This document shows positions 39,054-49,512 of a stretch of DNA of 64,000 nucleotides, in pieces. Each line of letters opens with the position of its first letter. Position 1 is the first letter of the stretch. This stretch comes from Halioglobus sp. (GTDB taxonomy: Bacteria; Pseudomonadota; Gammaproteobacteria; Pseudomonadales; Halieaceae): NCBI GenBank assembly GCA_029287595.1, contig JARFQU010000137.1, forward strand, positions 1 through 64,000, written 5' to 3'. The notes below the pieces were generated by a model. The model was not told where the DNA came from. It searched no databases and was given only the letters and a program-made list of their open reading frames with translations. Both the position numbers and the translations under genes were made by a program.

Positions 39054-39664
39054 GCTTGCGCCGCCCCCAACTCTTCAATACGCTCCCAGCACTGGTAGCG
39101 GTCCAGGGTGGCGACGGCCAGGGTAAAGCAGATACTGAAACCGGCGTAAGCCCAGAAGGAGATACCCAGCACCACCGTAGCCATGGCGGCGATTTTCACC
39201 AGGGATACAATCACACCGATGATAAACACCTCTACCATGGCCCAGTTCTGGCTCATGAAGATAGCCTTTGCGATGGGCGCCAGCCATGGCCTGTAGATGC
39301 CCCGTTCCAGCGGCAGGCAAAGCGCCAACAGCAGGACCAGTACCACGGTGGGGATAACAATGATAAAGGCCGCGACCATGATCGCCACTTCCGGCATGCC
39401 GTATTCCCAAACGGCGCCTGGCGTCTGTCGCAGGGTGATGACGCTTTCCAGCCCACTGGAGGAAAAGGACAGGAAGGAATAGCTGTTGGCCATGAACAGC
39501 AGGATCAGTCCCGCCATCGTATACGCCAGCACCCGGCTATAGCTGTCGGAGCGGTATTTGGTGAGAAAATGGCCGCAGCGAGGACAGGAGGCGCTTTCCC
39601 CATCCTTCAGTCCCCCTACATCTACCAGCAGGTCGCAACCGTGGCAGGCCATCTCCTTGTTCAT
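39050..39664 (-). CDS. pqiA: PqiA domain protein, first half
   Basis: 204-residue PqiA-family membrane protein. The zinc-ribbon CHGCD...CPRCG lies near the N terminus as in E. coli PqiA, and four membrane segments follow (YTMAGLILLFMANSYSFLSF, VAAFIIVIPTVVLVLLLAL). ATG 39664 is preferred since it puts the Cys motif at the family position; an in-frame ATG at 39745 would add 27 non-homologous residues, and neither has a strong ribosome site. Heads the pqiA1-pqiA2-pqiB-pqiC operon. No SoxS-like site was recognised upstream. Confidence 0.85.
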   Translation of the reverse strand: MNKEMACHGCDLLVDVGGLKDGESASCPRCGHFLTKYRSDSYSRVLAYTMAGLILLFMANSYSFLSFSSSGLESVITLRQTPGAVWEYGMPEVAIMVAAFIIVIPTVVLVLLLALCLPLERGIYRPWLAPIAKAIFMSQNWAMVEVFIIGVIVSLVKIAAMATVVLGISFWAYAGFSICFTLAVATLDRYQCWERIEELGAAQA

Positions 39665-39941
39665 GGTTAGAGGGGCAGCCCTGGCGTTAATGCTTTCATG
39701 GTGTGGTGGAACCCCTGATCTGTTCAGATTATTATTGGCCTGCATGACGATCTGCGGGCCAGAAGACTTTTTGCAGTATAAAGGGAAGCTTTAACCCAGG
39801 CTATAGCAGGTAAAAGAACTGGTGCAGATTTTCCAGGACGGTTTAATGGCGCTATGATGCGGCGTCGTTGCCGCGCCGTTGAATCTGTGCGGCGTAGCGT
39901 ATCGTATCGGGCTTCGATTATCCGTTATTGGAAACACTACT

Positions 39942-41018
39942 ATGTATAAACGCTTGCTGCCCCTTCTCGCGCTGCTCAGCCTTGGCGCTTGTGTAGACGA
40001 CGAAATACATATCAGTGATTGCAAACCCTTGGGTGATATTCACCCCGTGTGCGGTATGCAGTCACCGGAAGATATTGCCGCTTTACCCGATGGTCGCCAC
40101 CTTCTGCTGGCCAATTTTGGGGGCATGGACGACGGTAGCGGCAGCCTGTCGCTATTCGATACCCGGACTGAACAGTTGACACCCCTGTTTCCAACCGCGA
40201 AGGGTGTGGTCGCCAGTGATGATGCTAACTGGGGTGACGCGGACTGTGGGCCGCCGCCGCAGGAGCTATTCAATCCCCACGGCACCCACCTGAAGCAATT
40301 GGCCGATGGGCGCTGGCGTTACCTGGTGGTCAATCACGGGGGCCGGGAGGCAGTGGAGATGTTCGAGGTGCTGGGGCAGGGCGGTGCAACCACGCTGGCC
40401 TGGCGGGGCTGCTTCAACGCAGCCCCGGAGACCTTCATGAACGATGTGGTAGGGCTTGCCAATGGCGACGTGATTTATACCCGTATGTTCCACAATGCAG
40501 GGATGCTGGAGAAAGTGCTGAGCTTTGCCGGGGTCGATACCGGAGACCTGTGGCGCTGGAACCAGGATAGGGGGCTGCGGGTATTGCCCGGTACCGAGGC
40601 CAACCTGCCCAACGGCCTGGAAATTTCTCACGACGACCGCTACGTTTTCGCCAATATGTACTTCACACAGGAGCTGTGGAAGGTCGATGCACAGACCGGG
40701 GAGGTGGCTGCCACGGCGGCAGTGCCAAACGCAGATAATAGCGCCTGGGGGTCAGATGGCCGCCTTTGGGTAATGACCCATCGCGACAGTGCAGCCAATA
40801 TGCTGTCCTGTTTCCGGCAGCAGGAGGTGCCCTGTGGTGCAGGCTTTGAAATTATCGCCGTGGACCCTGACACCCTGGCTACGGAATCGGTATTTTCCCA
40901 TCGCGGTGCGCCCATGGGCGCCGCCACGGTGGCTGTGCCCCAGGGGGGCAGGGTTTACATGGGTTCTTTCGTGGGCGATCGCCTGATTTCGGTGCCTGAT
41001 TTCGGCAGCGCTCGCTAG
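39942..41018 (+). CDS. SMP-30/strictosidine-synthase-like beta-propeller lipoprotein
   Basis: 358 residues with a lipoprotein signal (MYKRLLPLLALLSLGAC, lipobox LGAC). The mature protein has repeated propeller strands with the SMP-30-type pattern LPNGLEISHDDRYVFANMYF and GDLWRWNQDRG. Families of this fold are lactonases, esterases or hydrolases with a central calcium; six Cys residues suggest disulfides in the periplasm. ATG 39942 starts the signal peptide; upstream in-frame starts are ignored. Substrate unknown. Divergent from pqiA across 277 bases in which I see no further gene. Confidence 0.8.
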   Translation: MYKRLLPLLALLSLGACVDDEIHISDCKPLGDIHPVCGMQSPEDIAALPDGRHLLLANFGGMDDGSGSLSLFDTRTEQLTPLFPTAKGVVASDDANWGDADCGPPPQELFNPHGTHLKQLADGRWRYLVVNHGGREAVEMFEVLGQGGATTLAWRGCFNAAPETFMNDVVGLANGDVIYTRMFHNAGMLEKVLSFAGVDTGDLWRWNQDRGLRVLPGTEANLPNGLEISHDDRYVFANMYFTQELWKVDAQTGEVAATAAVPNADNSAWGSDGRLWVMTHRDSAANMLSCFRQQEVPCGAGFEIIAVDPDTLATESVFSHRGAPMGAATVAVPQGGRVYMGSFVGDRLISVPDFGSAR

Positions 41019-41056
41019 CTTGAATTTGATGCCGGCCTTGCAGTCGCAGTGGGTCC

Positions 41057-42877
<1,821 letters not shown>

Positions 42878-42883
42878 GGTCAG

Positions 42884-44341
42884 TTAAGCCTGTTCGAACT
42901 CTTGCAGCCCGCTCTGGGCGTGCAGCTTGCAGTACTCCTTGTAGTTCCCCGGGAACAGGAACGGTGCATGACCGGAGGCATTGCGATAGTAGCTGTTGCA
43001 GTCGCTGCTGCCCCAGGAAAACCGGGAAAAACGCTGCGCCATCCAGTCGTTGTACTGCTCGAATGTCTCCCGCCTGACTTCTACCTGCTCCAAGCCGGTG
43101 CGCCGGGCTTCATCCAGCAGTCTGACGATGGTTTCGATATTTTTCTCCGCACTGAGGAAGTAGGAAACATTAAGCACCAACCCGTTGGGGCCCACCGCCA
43201 GGAAATAGTTGGGGAAGCCTGGCACGGCGATACCCTTGTGCGCCCGCGGGTCATCTGCCATTGCATCAGCCAGTGACAGCCCATTCTTGCCAATCACTTC
43301 TATGCGGTCAAAATCGAGAATGCGGTAACCGGTGCAGTAGATGATTACATCTGCCTCCAGGGCTTCGCCATCCTGCGTGATCACGCCGGTGGCTGTGACT
43401 TCGCGTAAGCCGGACGCGACCAGATCAACGTTGTCCCGCTCCAGCGCCGGATAGAAGTCATCGGATACCAGGCCACGTTTGCAGCCATAGTGACTGTCGG
43501 GGGTGAGCTGCTCGCGAGTTTTGGGATCGCTGACAGTGCGCTCTATAAAGCTGCGCACCATGCCCTCAAACTGGCCCATGCGTTTGTGGCCGTGGGTAAC
43601 CGCGTATTCCACCTGTCCCATGAGCAGCCGCTGCCAGGCGCGCGTTAATTTTATCAGGAAGGGGAAAGTGCGAAACATCCGTCTTTTCAGGGTGCTGTAG
43701 TCCTTCTTCCTGCGCGGCATGATCCAGTTTGCGGAGCGCTGCATCACAGTGAGATGTCCCGCCTTTTTAGCGACTTCCGGAACAATCTGTACCGCGCTGG
43801 CAGCCGACCCTACAATAATCACCCGTTTGTCCTGCAAATCCACATCGTGATTCCAGCGGGTTGCATGCCAGCTGTCGCCGGCGAATTTCTCCAGGCCCGG
43901 TACATCCGGGTACAGGGGCGTGTGCTGGTTACCCATGGCGTTTATTACCACGTCGAAGACCTGGGTTTCGCCGGTACTGGTGTGCAACTCCCAGGCGCCG
44001 TGCTCCAGGTAGCGCATGCTGCTGATATGAGTTTTTAAGCGTAAGTGGGGATCCAGCCCGAACTCGGTGGCGCAACGCTGCAGGTAGGCCTGTATTTCTG
44101 GCTGGTCGACAAAATTAGCGGACCAGTCCGGGTTGGGGGCATAGGAAAATGTATAGGAATGTGCCCATACATCGCAGGCCAGTCCCGGGTAGCTGTGCAG
44201 TCGCCAGGTGCCTCCCGGGGCATCCAGGGCATCAAAGATAGTGAACTGGTCAAAGCCCTTGCGCAGCAACTCCCTGCCGGCAGCAATGCCGGCTGGTCCG
44301 GCGCCGATAATAGCGATACTGGTGTTGTCTGTAACGGGCAT
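42884..44341 (-). CDS. Flavin-containing (Baeyer-Villiger-type) monooxygenase
   Basis: FAD- and NADPH-dependent oxygenase, 485 residues. FAD Rossmann motif IIGAGPAGIAAG at 11-22, BVMO fingerprint FAGDSWHATRW (FxGxxxHxxxW) at 153-163, and NADPH Rossmann motif VIIVGSAASAVQIV at 174-187 with Ala where the second Gly is usual. ATG 44341 has AGGAG upstream; the frame continues 41 codons further without homology. Substrate is likely a ketone or aldehyde, perhaps derived from terpenoid or alkyl compounds. Divergent from the SnoaL-like gene. Confidence 0.88.
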   Translation of the reverse strand: MPVTDNTSIAIIGAGPAGIAAGRELLRKGFDQFTIFDALDAPGGTWRLHSYPGLACDVWAHSYTFSYAPNPDWSANFVDQPEIQAYLQRCATEFGLDPHLRLKTHISSMRYLEHGAWELHTSTGETQVFDVVINAMGNQHTPLYPDVPGLEKFAGDSWHATRWNHDVDLQDKRVIIVGSAASAVQIVPEVAKKAGHLTVMQRSANWIMPRRKKDYSTLKRRMFRTFPFLIKLTRAWQRLLMGQVEYAVTHGHKRMGQFEGMVRSFIERTVSDPKTREQLTPDSHYGCKRGLVSDDFYPALERDNVDLVASGLREVTATGVITQDGEALEADVIIYCTGYRILDFDRIEVIGKNGLSLADAMADDPRAHKGIAVPGFPNYFLAVGPNGLVLNVSYFLSAEKNIETIVRLLDEARRTGLEQVEVRRETFEQYNDWMAQRFSRFSWGSSDCNSYYRNASGHAPFLFPGNYKEYCKLHAQSGLQEFEQA

Positions 44342-44488
44342 CGAAAGGGGTCTCCTGGGGTGGGTCAGATAGCGTGTCACAGCCCGCAGCCGGATCAAGT
44401 GTTCAGGCCTAATATGTTGAACCCCGGCAGTATACTCGAGTAACTGCGCAATAACGTATGCCATACTGTCGAAACATGTTCTAACGGG

Positions 44489-44935
44489 ATGAAAACCGAA
44501 ATGTCAGAGAGTGAAAACAAGGCTGTTGTTGAAAAAATGTGGCGTGCATTAGGTGACATGGATTGGGAAACCATGATGAGTTGCATGCACCCGGAAATCC
44601 ATTACCGGGATGTGCCCAGTGACGACCCCGGGGCGCACGGCCCGGAAAACTGCGTGAAACGCCTGCAAATAGCCTTCAGCCACCTGAATAAGCAGGAACA
44701 GGAGACGCATCATATTGTCGCGGAGGGGGACGTGGTATTCCTGGACCATACGGAAACCTGGACATTCAAGTCCGGTGAAACCGCGGCTCACACCTTCGCT
44801 ACCATGCACGAAGTCAAGGACGGCCTGGTCTATCGCTGGAGTGACTACTGGGATATGCAGAAATTTGTCGGGCAGTTTCCCGCCTGGTTTCTCGAGGAGA
44901 TGATGAAGGCCTCGGCGGATGACTTCACTGACTAG
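44489..44935 (+). CDS. SnoaL-like / limonene-epoxide-hydrolase-fold protein
   Basis: 148-residue NTF2-fold protein. N-terminal helix (KAVVEKMWRALGDMDWETMMSC), HPEIHYRD strand, and a WSDYWDMQKFV segment near the C terminus like the WRDYFD of limonene-1,2-epoxide hydrolases and SnoaL cyclases. An Asp in that segment could serve as the catalytic acid, but the complete Asp-Arg-Asp triad cannot be assigned by eye. It may act on an epoxide or lactone next to the BVMO step. ATG 44501 is an alternative start. Confidence 0.75.
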   Translation: MKTEMSESENKAVVEKMWRALGDMDWETMMSCMHPEIHYRDVPSDDPGAHGPENCVKRLQIAFSHLNKQEQETHHIVAEGDVVFLDHTETWTFKSGETAAHTFATMHEVKDGLVYRWSDYWDMQKFVGQFPAWFLEEMMKASADDFTD

Positions 44936-44956
44936 CTGTGCGCGCCTGGAAACAAT

Positions 44957-44988
44957 TCTTTCCCGTCCAGAGCCGATAGCGGGAAAGA
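44957..44988 (+). terminator. Hairpin after the SnoaL-like gene
   Basis: Inverted repeat TCTTTCCCG / CGGGAAAGA (9-bp perfect stem) with a 14-base loop, 22 bases past the stop codon. No clear T-run follows. A possible transcript end before the cryptochrome gene. Confidence 0.35.
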
Positions 44989-45095
44989 GACCAGCAAATT
45001 AATTGTATTCCCGGATCAGATCCTGCATGGACGCAAGCCCGATCCACTAACGCACCGGATGCGTAAGAACAGTTACCATTTTCATGGAATAAGTC

Positions 45096-46388
45096 ATGCG
45101 CGAACTTTACTGGTTCCAGCACGATCTGCGCCTGCAGGACAATCCGGCACTGCTGGAACACGCCGGTGCCAGCGAGTTGTTGCTGGTGTACTGCTGGCCT
45201 GATGCCCCCCCCTGGTGCAATCTCAAGGGAATGGGCGGACAGCGTGAGCGCTTCTTGCGGGAGAGCCTGCAGAGCCTGCGCGATGAACTGCGTGCGATTG
45301 GCCAGGATCTGCTGGTCTGCTTTGATGCACCCGAACAGGTGCTGCCCGGTTTGGTGCGTCAGTTCCGCATAGAACGGGTGGGCACCGCCTTTAGTCCGGG
45401 TTACCACGAGCGGCGCGCTCGCGAGACATTGTTCCATGCCCTGCAGGTGCCATTGCAACTGCACAGCGGTAATACCCTGTTCAAAGAGCGGGATTTGCCC
45501 TTTGAATCCGGCGCGTTGCCAGGGCAATTCACCCCCTTCAGGGAACAGCTTGAGTCCCGGTTGGCGCCGCAGGTGATGGCGCGTCCGGATACGCTGCCAC
45601 CGCCACCGGCGGGTGTGAACTTTGTGCCCCTGGAGAAAGCCGAGCTGCCGCCACATACGGCTCTGCCATTGCGCGGTGGAGCGGTGGAGGGACAACGCCG
45701 ATTGCAGCAATGGGTCTTTGAGCGCCGGGGAGTTGCACAGTACAAGGTCACGCGAAACTGTCTGGACCCACTGGATGGCTCCAGCACCCTGTCGCCCTGG
45801 CTGGCCAATGGCTGCCTGTCGGTGCGCGAGGTTGCCGCTGCGGTGATCGATTACCAGCAGCGCATAGAGCGCAATGAATCGACGCGCTGGCTGTTGTTCG
45901 AATTATTGTGGCGTGAGTTTTTCCACTGGCGCGCACTGGGTGATGATGTGAGCCTGTTTCGAGCGGGCGGGCCGCGCCGCCGATTGACCCGCTGTACCTT
46001 CGAGCCTCGAAACTTTGCCCGCTGGTGCCAGGGGGACACCAATTTTCCACTGGTCAATGCCCTGATGCACCAGCTGGTCGCCACCGGTTGGATGAGCAAT
46101 CGCGGCAGGCAAATTGCCGCCAGTTGCCTGGTGCATGAGTTTGGCATCGACTGGCGCTATGGCGCGGCATTTTTTGAAAAGCACTTGCTGGACTACGACG
46201 TGGCCAGTAACTACGGCAACTGGCAGTACCTGGCCGGTGTAGGCGCGGACCCGCGCGGCGGCAGGCACTTCAATCAGGCAAAACAGGCGGCGGAACACGA
46301 CCCTGACCAGTTGTTTACCCTGAAGTGGGACGGCGTGCGTCCCCACCAACCAGAGTATGTAACGGACGCGGCGGACTGGCCGATCTGA
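45096..46388 (+). CDS. Cryptochrome/photolyase, DASH family
   Basis: 430-residue flavoprotein. N-terminal antenna domain opens LYWFQHDLRLQDNPAL; the C-terminal FAD domain has RWLLFELLWREFFHW, TGWMSNRGRQIAASCLVHEFGIDWR and LDYDVASNYGNWQYLAGVG. The NRGRQ...DW and NYGNW sequences are typical of DASH cryptochromes, which repair cyclobutane dimers in single-stranded or loop DNA and may bind MTHF. Length is near family average. Stand-alone, convergent with the LOG gene. Confidence 0.93.
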   Translation: MRELYWFQHDLRLQDNPALLEHAGASELLLVYCWPDAPPWCNLKGMGGQRERFLRESLQSLRDELRAIGQDLLVCFDAPEQVLPGLVRQFRIERVGTAFSPGYHERRARETLFHALQVPLQLHSGNTLFKERDLPFESGALPGQFTPFREQLESRLAPQVMARPDTLPPPPAGVNFVPLEKAELPPHTALPLRGGAVEGQRRLQQWVFERRGVAQYKVTRNCLDPLDGSSTLSPWLANGCLSVREVAAAVIDYQQRIERNESTRWLLFELLWREFFHWRALGDDVSLFRAGGPRRRLTRCTFEPRNFARWCQGDTNFPLVNALMHQLVATGWMSNRGRQIAASCLVHEFGIDWRYGAAFFEKHLLDYDVASNYGNWQYLAGVGADPRGGRHFNQAKQAAEHDPDQLFTLKWDGVRPHQPEYVTDAADWPI

Positions 46389-46495
46389 AACGCGCACTGC
46401 TGGCCCGTTTCAGTCAGATAGCCCGGGGCGCCGGCTTGCTACCTATATAGAAAAAACCTTGTTAAAAATAGAACTCCCGGATGCGCATCAGGCGG

Positions 46496-47077
46496 TCAAG
46501 TTTCCTCGCGGCCGATCCATTTGTCTACTGCTGGAGCGTTATAGCTAGCCATCACTTCCAGTAAGCTTTGTGGGTCCTCTTCGACCAGCAGCATTTTCCT
46601 GTGGGTCTCGGTAACGAACCCTTGCGCTACCGCGTGATCTAAAAACTGAGTCAACTGATTGTAGTAGCCTTTGACATTGAGTAGCGCGCAGGGTTTCTGG
46701 TGGAAGCCAAGCTGGGCCCAGGTCAGCACTTCGAATATTTCCTCGATGGTTCCCAGCCCACCCGGGAGCGCGATAAAACCCTGCGCAAGATCCGCCATGA
46801 TTTCCTTGCGCTCATGCATGGAGTTAACAATTCTGAGCTCTGTCAGCCCGGCGTGGGAGACTTCCTTGTCTACCAGTGCCTGGGGGATGACACCGATGAC
46901 CTCGCCGCCGCGGGCGAGGACGGTGTCCGCAATTTCACCCATTATGCCGATACTGGCGCCACCGTAAACCAGGCCTATGTCGCGCTGCACCAGTTCACCG
47001 GCAAGGGTTCTGGCGGACTCTGGAAATTCGGCGCTTTTCCCGGGATTGGATCCACAGTAAACACAGATTCTTTTCAT
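46496..47077 (-). CDS. LOG-family nucleoside 5'-monophosphate phosphoribohydrolase
   Basis: 193-residue TIGR00730/LOG Rossmann protein. The catalytic pattern PGGLGTIEEIFEVLTW (PGGxGTxxE) and the preceding GGASIGIMGEIADTVLARGGEVIGV are diagnostic. Bacterial LOG enzymes hydrolyse AMP or CMP-like nucleotides to free base and ribose-5-phosphate, releasing adenine or cytokinin bases. It lies just downstream of an adenosine kinase gene (54 bases), which supports a role in adenylate salvage. Confidence 0.92.
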   Translation of the reverse strand: MKRICVYCGSNPGKSAEFPESARTLAGELVQRDIGLVYGGASIGIMGEIADTVLARGGEVIGVIPQALVDKEVSHAGLTELRIVNSMHERKEIMADLAQGFIALPGGLGTIEEIFEVLTWAQLGFHQKPCALLNVKGYYNQLTQFLDHAVAQGFVTETHRKMLLVEEDPQSLLEVMASYNAPAVDKWIGREET

Positions 47078-47131
47078 GTAGATTCCTTTACTGTGCCCTC
47101 GATGCGCCTTCGATGCGCAGCTTACTCTCGG

Positions 47132-48133
47132 TTAGTCGCCAAAAAACTCGGCCCTGAGGGCGCTGTATTCCTGTGAGGCCAGTCGGGGGCCATAATTGGC
47201 GACAATTTTACCCGCCGCCAGGCTGGCAAAGCGCCCTGCGGTGGGAAAGTCCTCACCCCGGGTAATAGCGTAGAGAAAAGCCCCTGCAAACATGTCGCCA
47301 GCACCATTGCTGTCCAGGGCGTGTACCTGGTGCGGCGGAATCGACGTCAACTCGGTGCCGTCGAAAACCAGCGCGCCCTCGGCTCCAAGGGTAACCGCAA
47401 AGCTGCGCGCGGTGTTTTTGAGGCGCTCAACAGCGAGATCGAGATCGTCAGTTTGGGCCCAGCCCTTGGCTTCCGCCTCGTTGCAGAACAGCAGGTCGAG
47501 TTTTTCACCCACCATTTGTTCCATGCCATCGCGGAAAAATTCCACCATGCCCGGGTCGGAGAAACTCAATGCCGTTTTAACACCGCTCTCCTCGGCGATT
47601 TCCCGTGTCCTGATGGCGGCCTCACGGCTGGTGTCCGAAGTGACCCGGTAGCCTTCGATATACACCCACTCCGACTCCGCTATTGCCTGGGCATCCAGCT
47701 GGTCCACCGACAGTGTGTCGTTGATAGCCAGATAGGAGTTCATGCTGCGCTCGGCGTCGGGGGTAATCAGCACCAGGCACTTGCCGGTGATTCCCTGCTC
47801 GCGCTCACCATTCATACTGTGATCGACGCCGGCAGATTTGAGGTCGTCCAGGTAGATATCGCCATCGGCATCGTTGGCAACCTTGCAGGACATGAAAGTC
47901 GGCCCGCCAAACAAGGCTGTGGCGATGATGGTATTACCGCCGCTGCCACCGCTGGCATGGGTCGCCTTGACCAGGTGGCCGTCCAGGTGCCTCAAAAGCT
48001 CTTTCAGGCGATCCTCATCGACCAGGGTCATCAGGCCCTTTTCCACGTTCATGGCCGCCAGGTCGGCGTCGTCGACTTTAATTTCGGTATCTACCAGGGC
48101 TGCGCCAATGCCATAAACCTTGTACTTTTTCAT
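47132..48133 (-). CDS. Adenosine kinase / PfkB-family sugar kinase
   Basis: 333-residue ribokinase-family enzyme. N-terminal GGSGGNTIIATALFGG (PfkB signature 1) near residue 62 and C-terminal DSNGAGDMFAGAFLYAI (signature 2, DTxGAGD with Ser for Thr) carrying the catalytic Asp and anion hole. Bacterial members of this group phosphorylate adenosine to AMP. Likely co-transcribed with the LOG gene downstream. Confidence 0.88.
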   Translation of the reverse strand: MKKYKVYGIGAALVDTEIKVDDADLAAMNVEKGLMTLVDEDRLKELLRHLDGHLVKATHASGGSGGNTIIATALFGGPTFMSCKVANDADGDIYLDDLKSAGVDHSMNGEREQGITGKCLVLITPDAERSMNSYLAINDTLSVDQLDAQAIAESEWVYIEGYRVTSDTSREAAIRTREIAEESGVKTALSFSDPGMVEFFRDGMEQMVGEKLDLLFCNEAEAKGWAQTDDLDLAVERLKNTARSFAVTLGAEGALVFDGTELTSIPPHQVHALDSNGAGDMFAGAFLYAITRGEDFPTAGRFASLAAGKIVANYGPRLASQEYSALRAEFFGD

Positions 48134-48239
48134 GCTTTCAATTGCCTTGTGCTCTGCGACGTGGAAACCAGCCGGTCATTATCCTTATCTGTGCTGGAAT
48201 TGAAAGCGCCCGGGTCGGACAGGCGTGTTCACATCCCGG

Positions 48240-49502
48240 TCAGGCCTGAAGGCCTTTGATCTCATTTTTCAACCAGGAAGAGAGCCAGAAATTATCTGTC
48301 CTTTTGAGCAGGGCTTCATGGATCCGGACGCCCAGCGCGCGACTTTCTGTCGTATCAGCATCCGCGTCGCGGACAATATCCAGCAGGTGCAGGGCTTCCT
48401 CATTGTGACCGGAGGCGAACTTCTCCTGTGCGCGCTGCAATATGGCGGCTGCGCCGCCTGACAATTCCACGATATCACCGGCCACGCTGGACTGGGGAAC
48501 TGCATAAAGCTCCGTGGTGGAGCGGTGGTGAAACCACCCGCCGTAGCTCTCCCATATGGCGCGCACACTCCAGGATACTTTACCGTAACCTTCCCCTACC
48601 TCCATTTCCGCGGGAAGGCTGATTTCGGACATCAGGGTGTAGACGTCCTTGCCCTCGTTCATGCCTTTTACGGTTTCGTCGTGAACATGGTGTATGGCCT
48701 GGTACAGGGCAGTCAGTTCATCCTGGATCAGTTGCCTGCCGATCACCGGGCCGTGATGGCCGTAGCAGATCATTTCCGGCTCCAGGGCGCGCACTGTCTC
48801 CACGGCTCTGGCAACTACCAGCGCTTCCCGGTAGCGGTCTCCGCGAATGGTCACGAGGTTGGGGAAGTGGCCGAAGGGGCAGCCGAACAGGTTGCCGGTA
48901 AAACATATCTTGTGTTGCGGTAGCCAGACGATCAGGGAATCGTTGGTTTCCGCTCCGGGCACAGCGATGATTTCAAAGATGACGCCGCCCAGCTCAAATA
49001 CCAGTTTGTCCTCAACCAGAACATCCGGCGTTGGCTGGTCCTGTGTGGGGAAATCGGTGTAGCCGTGTTCCTGGTAGTAGGCGAATGCCTCGGCGAACTT
49101 GTCGGTAAAGGCAAAGGCTGAACGGTTGCCGCGGAAGGCCGCCAGCCGTTTGTCATAATCCTGGTGCTCCGCGTTCTTGTCGCTGGCAATAACCCGCAGG
49201 CCGGGATTGTTTTCGCGCAGGTAAGCGGTGCCGCCCACATGGTCCACGTGGCCCTGGGTAAAGATCAGGGTGTGCAGGGCGGCGTCGCTGAATTCCCTGA
49301 AGTTGGCCGCTATCACCGGCGCCTCCATGCCCATGCCCGCATTGAGCTGTACATTGCCCTGGGGTGTCTCTATCAGGTAGGCGTTGGAGAAGGCCTGCGA
49401 CATCACGATGAAATCATTGATGCGCTCGCCACCGTACCTGGCCGGGTTGGGCTCTACCGGGCGTGATTTGTAGATCGGCTCTCTCATGGGGTTGCTCTTC
49501 AT
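48240..49502 (-). CDS. MBL-fold hydrolase with alkylsulfatase dimerisation domain
   Basis: 420-residue metallo-beta-lactamase-fold protein related to linear alkylsulfatases (SdsA type) over the MBL and dimerisation domains (GGWFHHRSTTELYAV to LLDIVRDADADTTESRAL), but without the SCP2-like C-terminal domain. The metal motif normally HxHxDH reads TQGHVDH at 82-88: the first His is Gln83, while His85, Asp87 and His88 remain. Later His residues (ICYGHHGPVIG) are present. It may use one metal or an altered site, so sulfatase activity should not be assumed. Start 49502 is chosen as near a 10-base gap from the sulfotransferase stop; ATG 49487 is possible. Confidence 0.82.
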   Translation of the reverse strand: MKSNPMREPIYKSRPVEPNPARYGGERINDFIVMSQAFSNAYLIETPQGNVQLNAGMGMEAPVIAANFREFSDAALHTLIFTQGHVDHVGGTAYLRENNPGLRVIASDKNAEHQDYDKRLAAFRGNRSAFAFTDKFAEAFAYYQEHGYTDFPTQDQPTPDVLVEDKLVFELGGVIFEIIAVPGAETNDSLIVWLPQHKICFTGNLFGCPFGHFPNLVTIRGDRYREALVVARAVETVRALEPEMICYGHHGPVIGRQLIQDELTALYQAIHHVHDETVKGMNEGKDVYTLMSEISLPAEMEVGEGYGKVSWSVRAIWESYGGWFHHRSTTELYAVPQSSVAGDIVELSGGAAAILQRAQEKFASGHNEEALHLLDIVRDADADTTESRALGVRIHEALLKRTDNFWLSSWLKNEIKGLQA

Positions 49503-49512
49503 AATCTGGAAT

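Noticed and set aside
48134-48207. Dispersed inverted repeat GCTTTCAATT ... AATTGAAAGC upstream of the adenosine kinase
   Set aside because: Ten-base arms 54 bases apart are expected a few times by chance in 64 kb; no further support for an operator pair or riboswitch.
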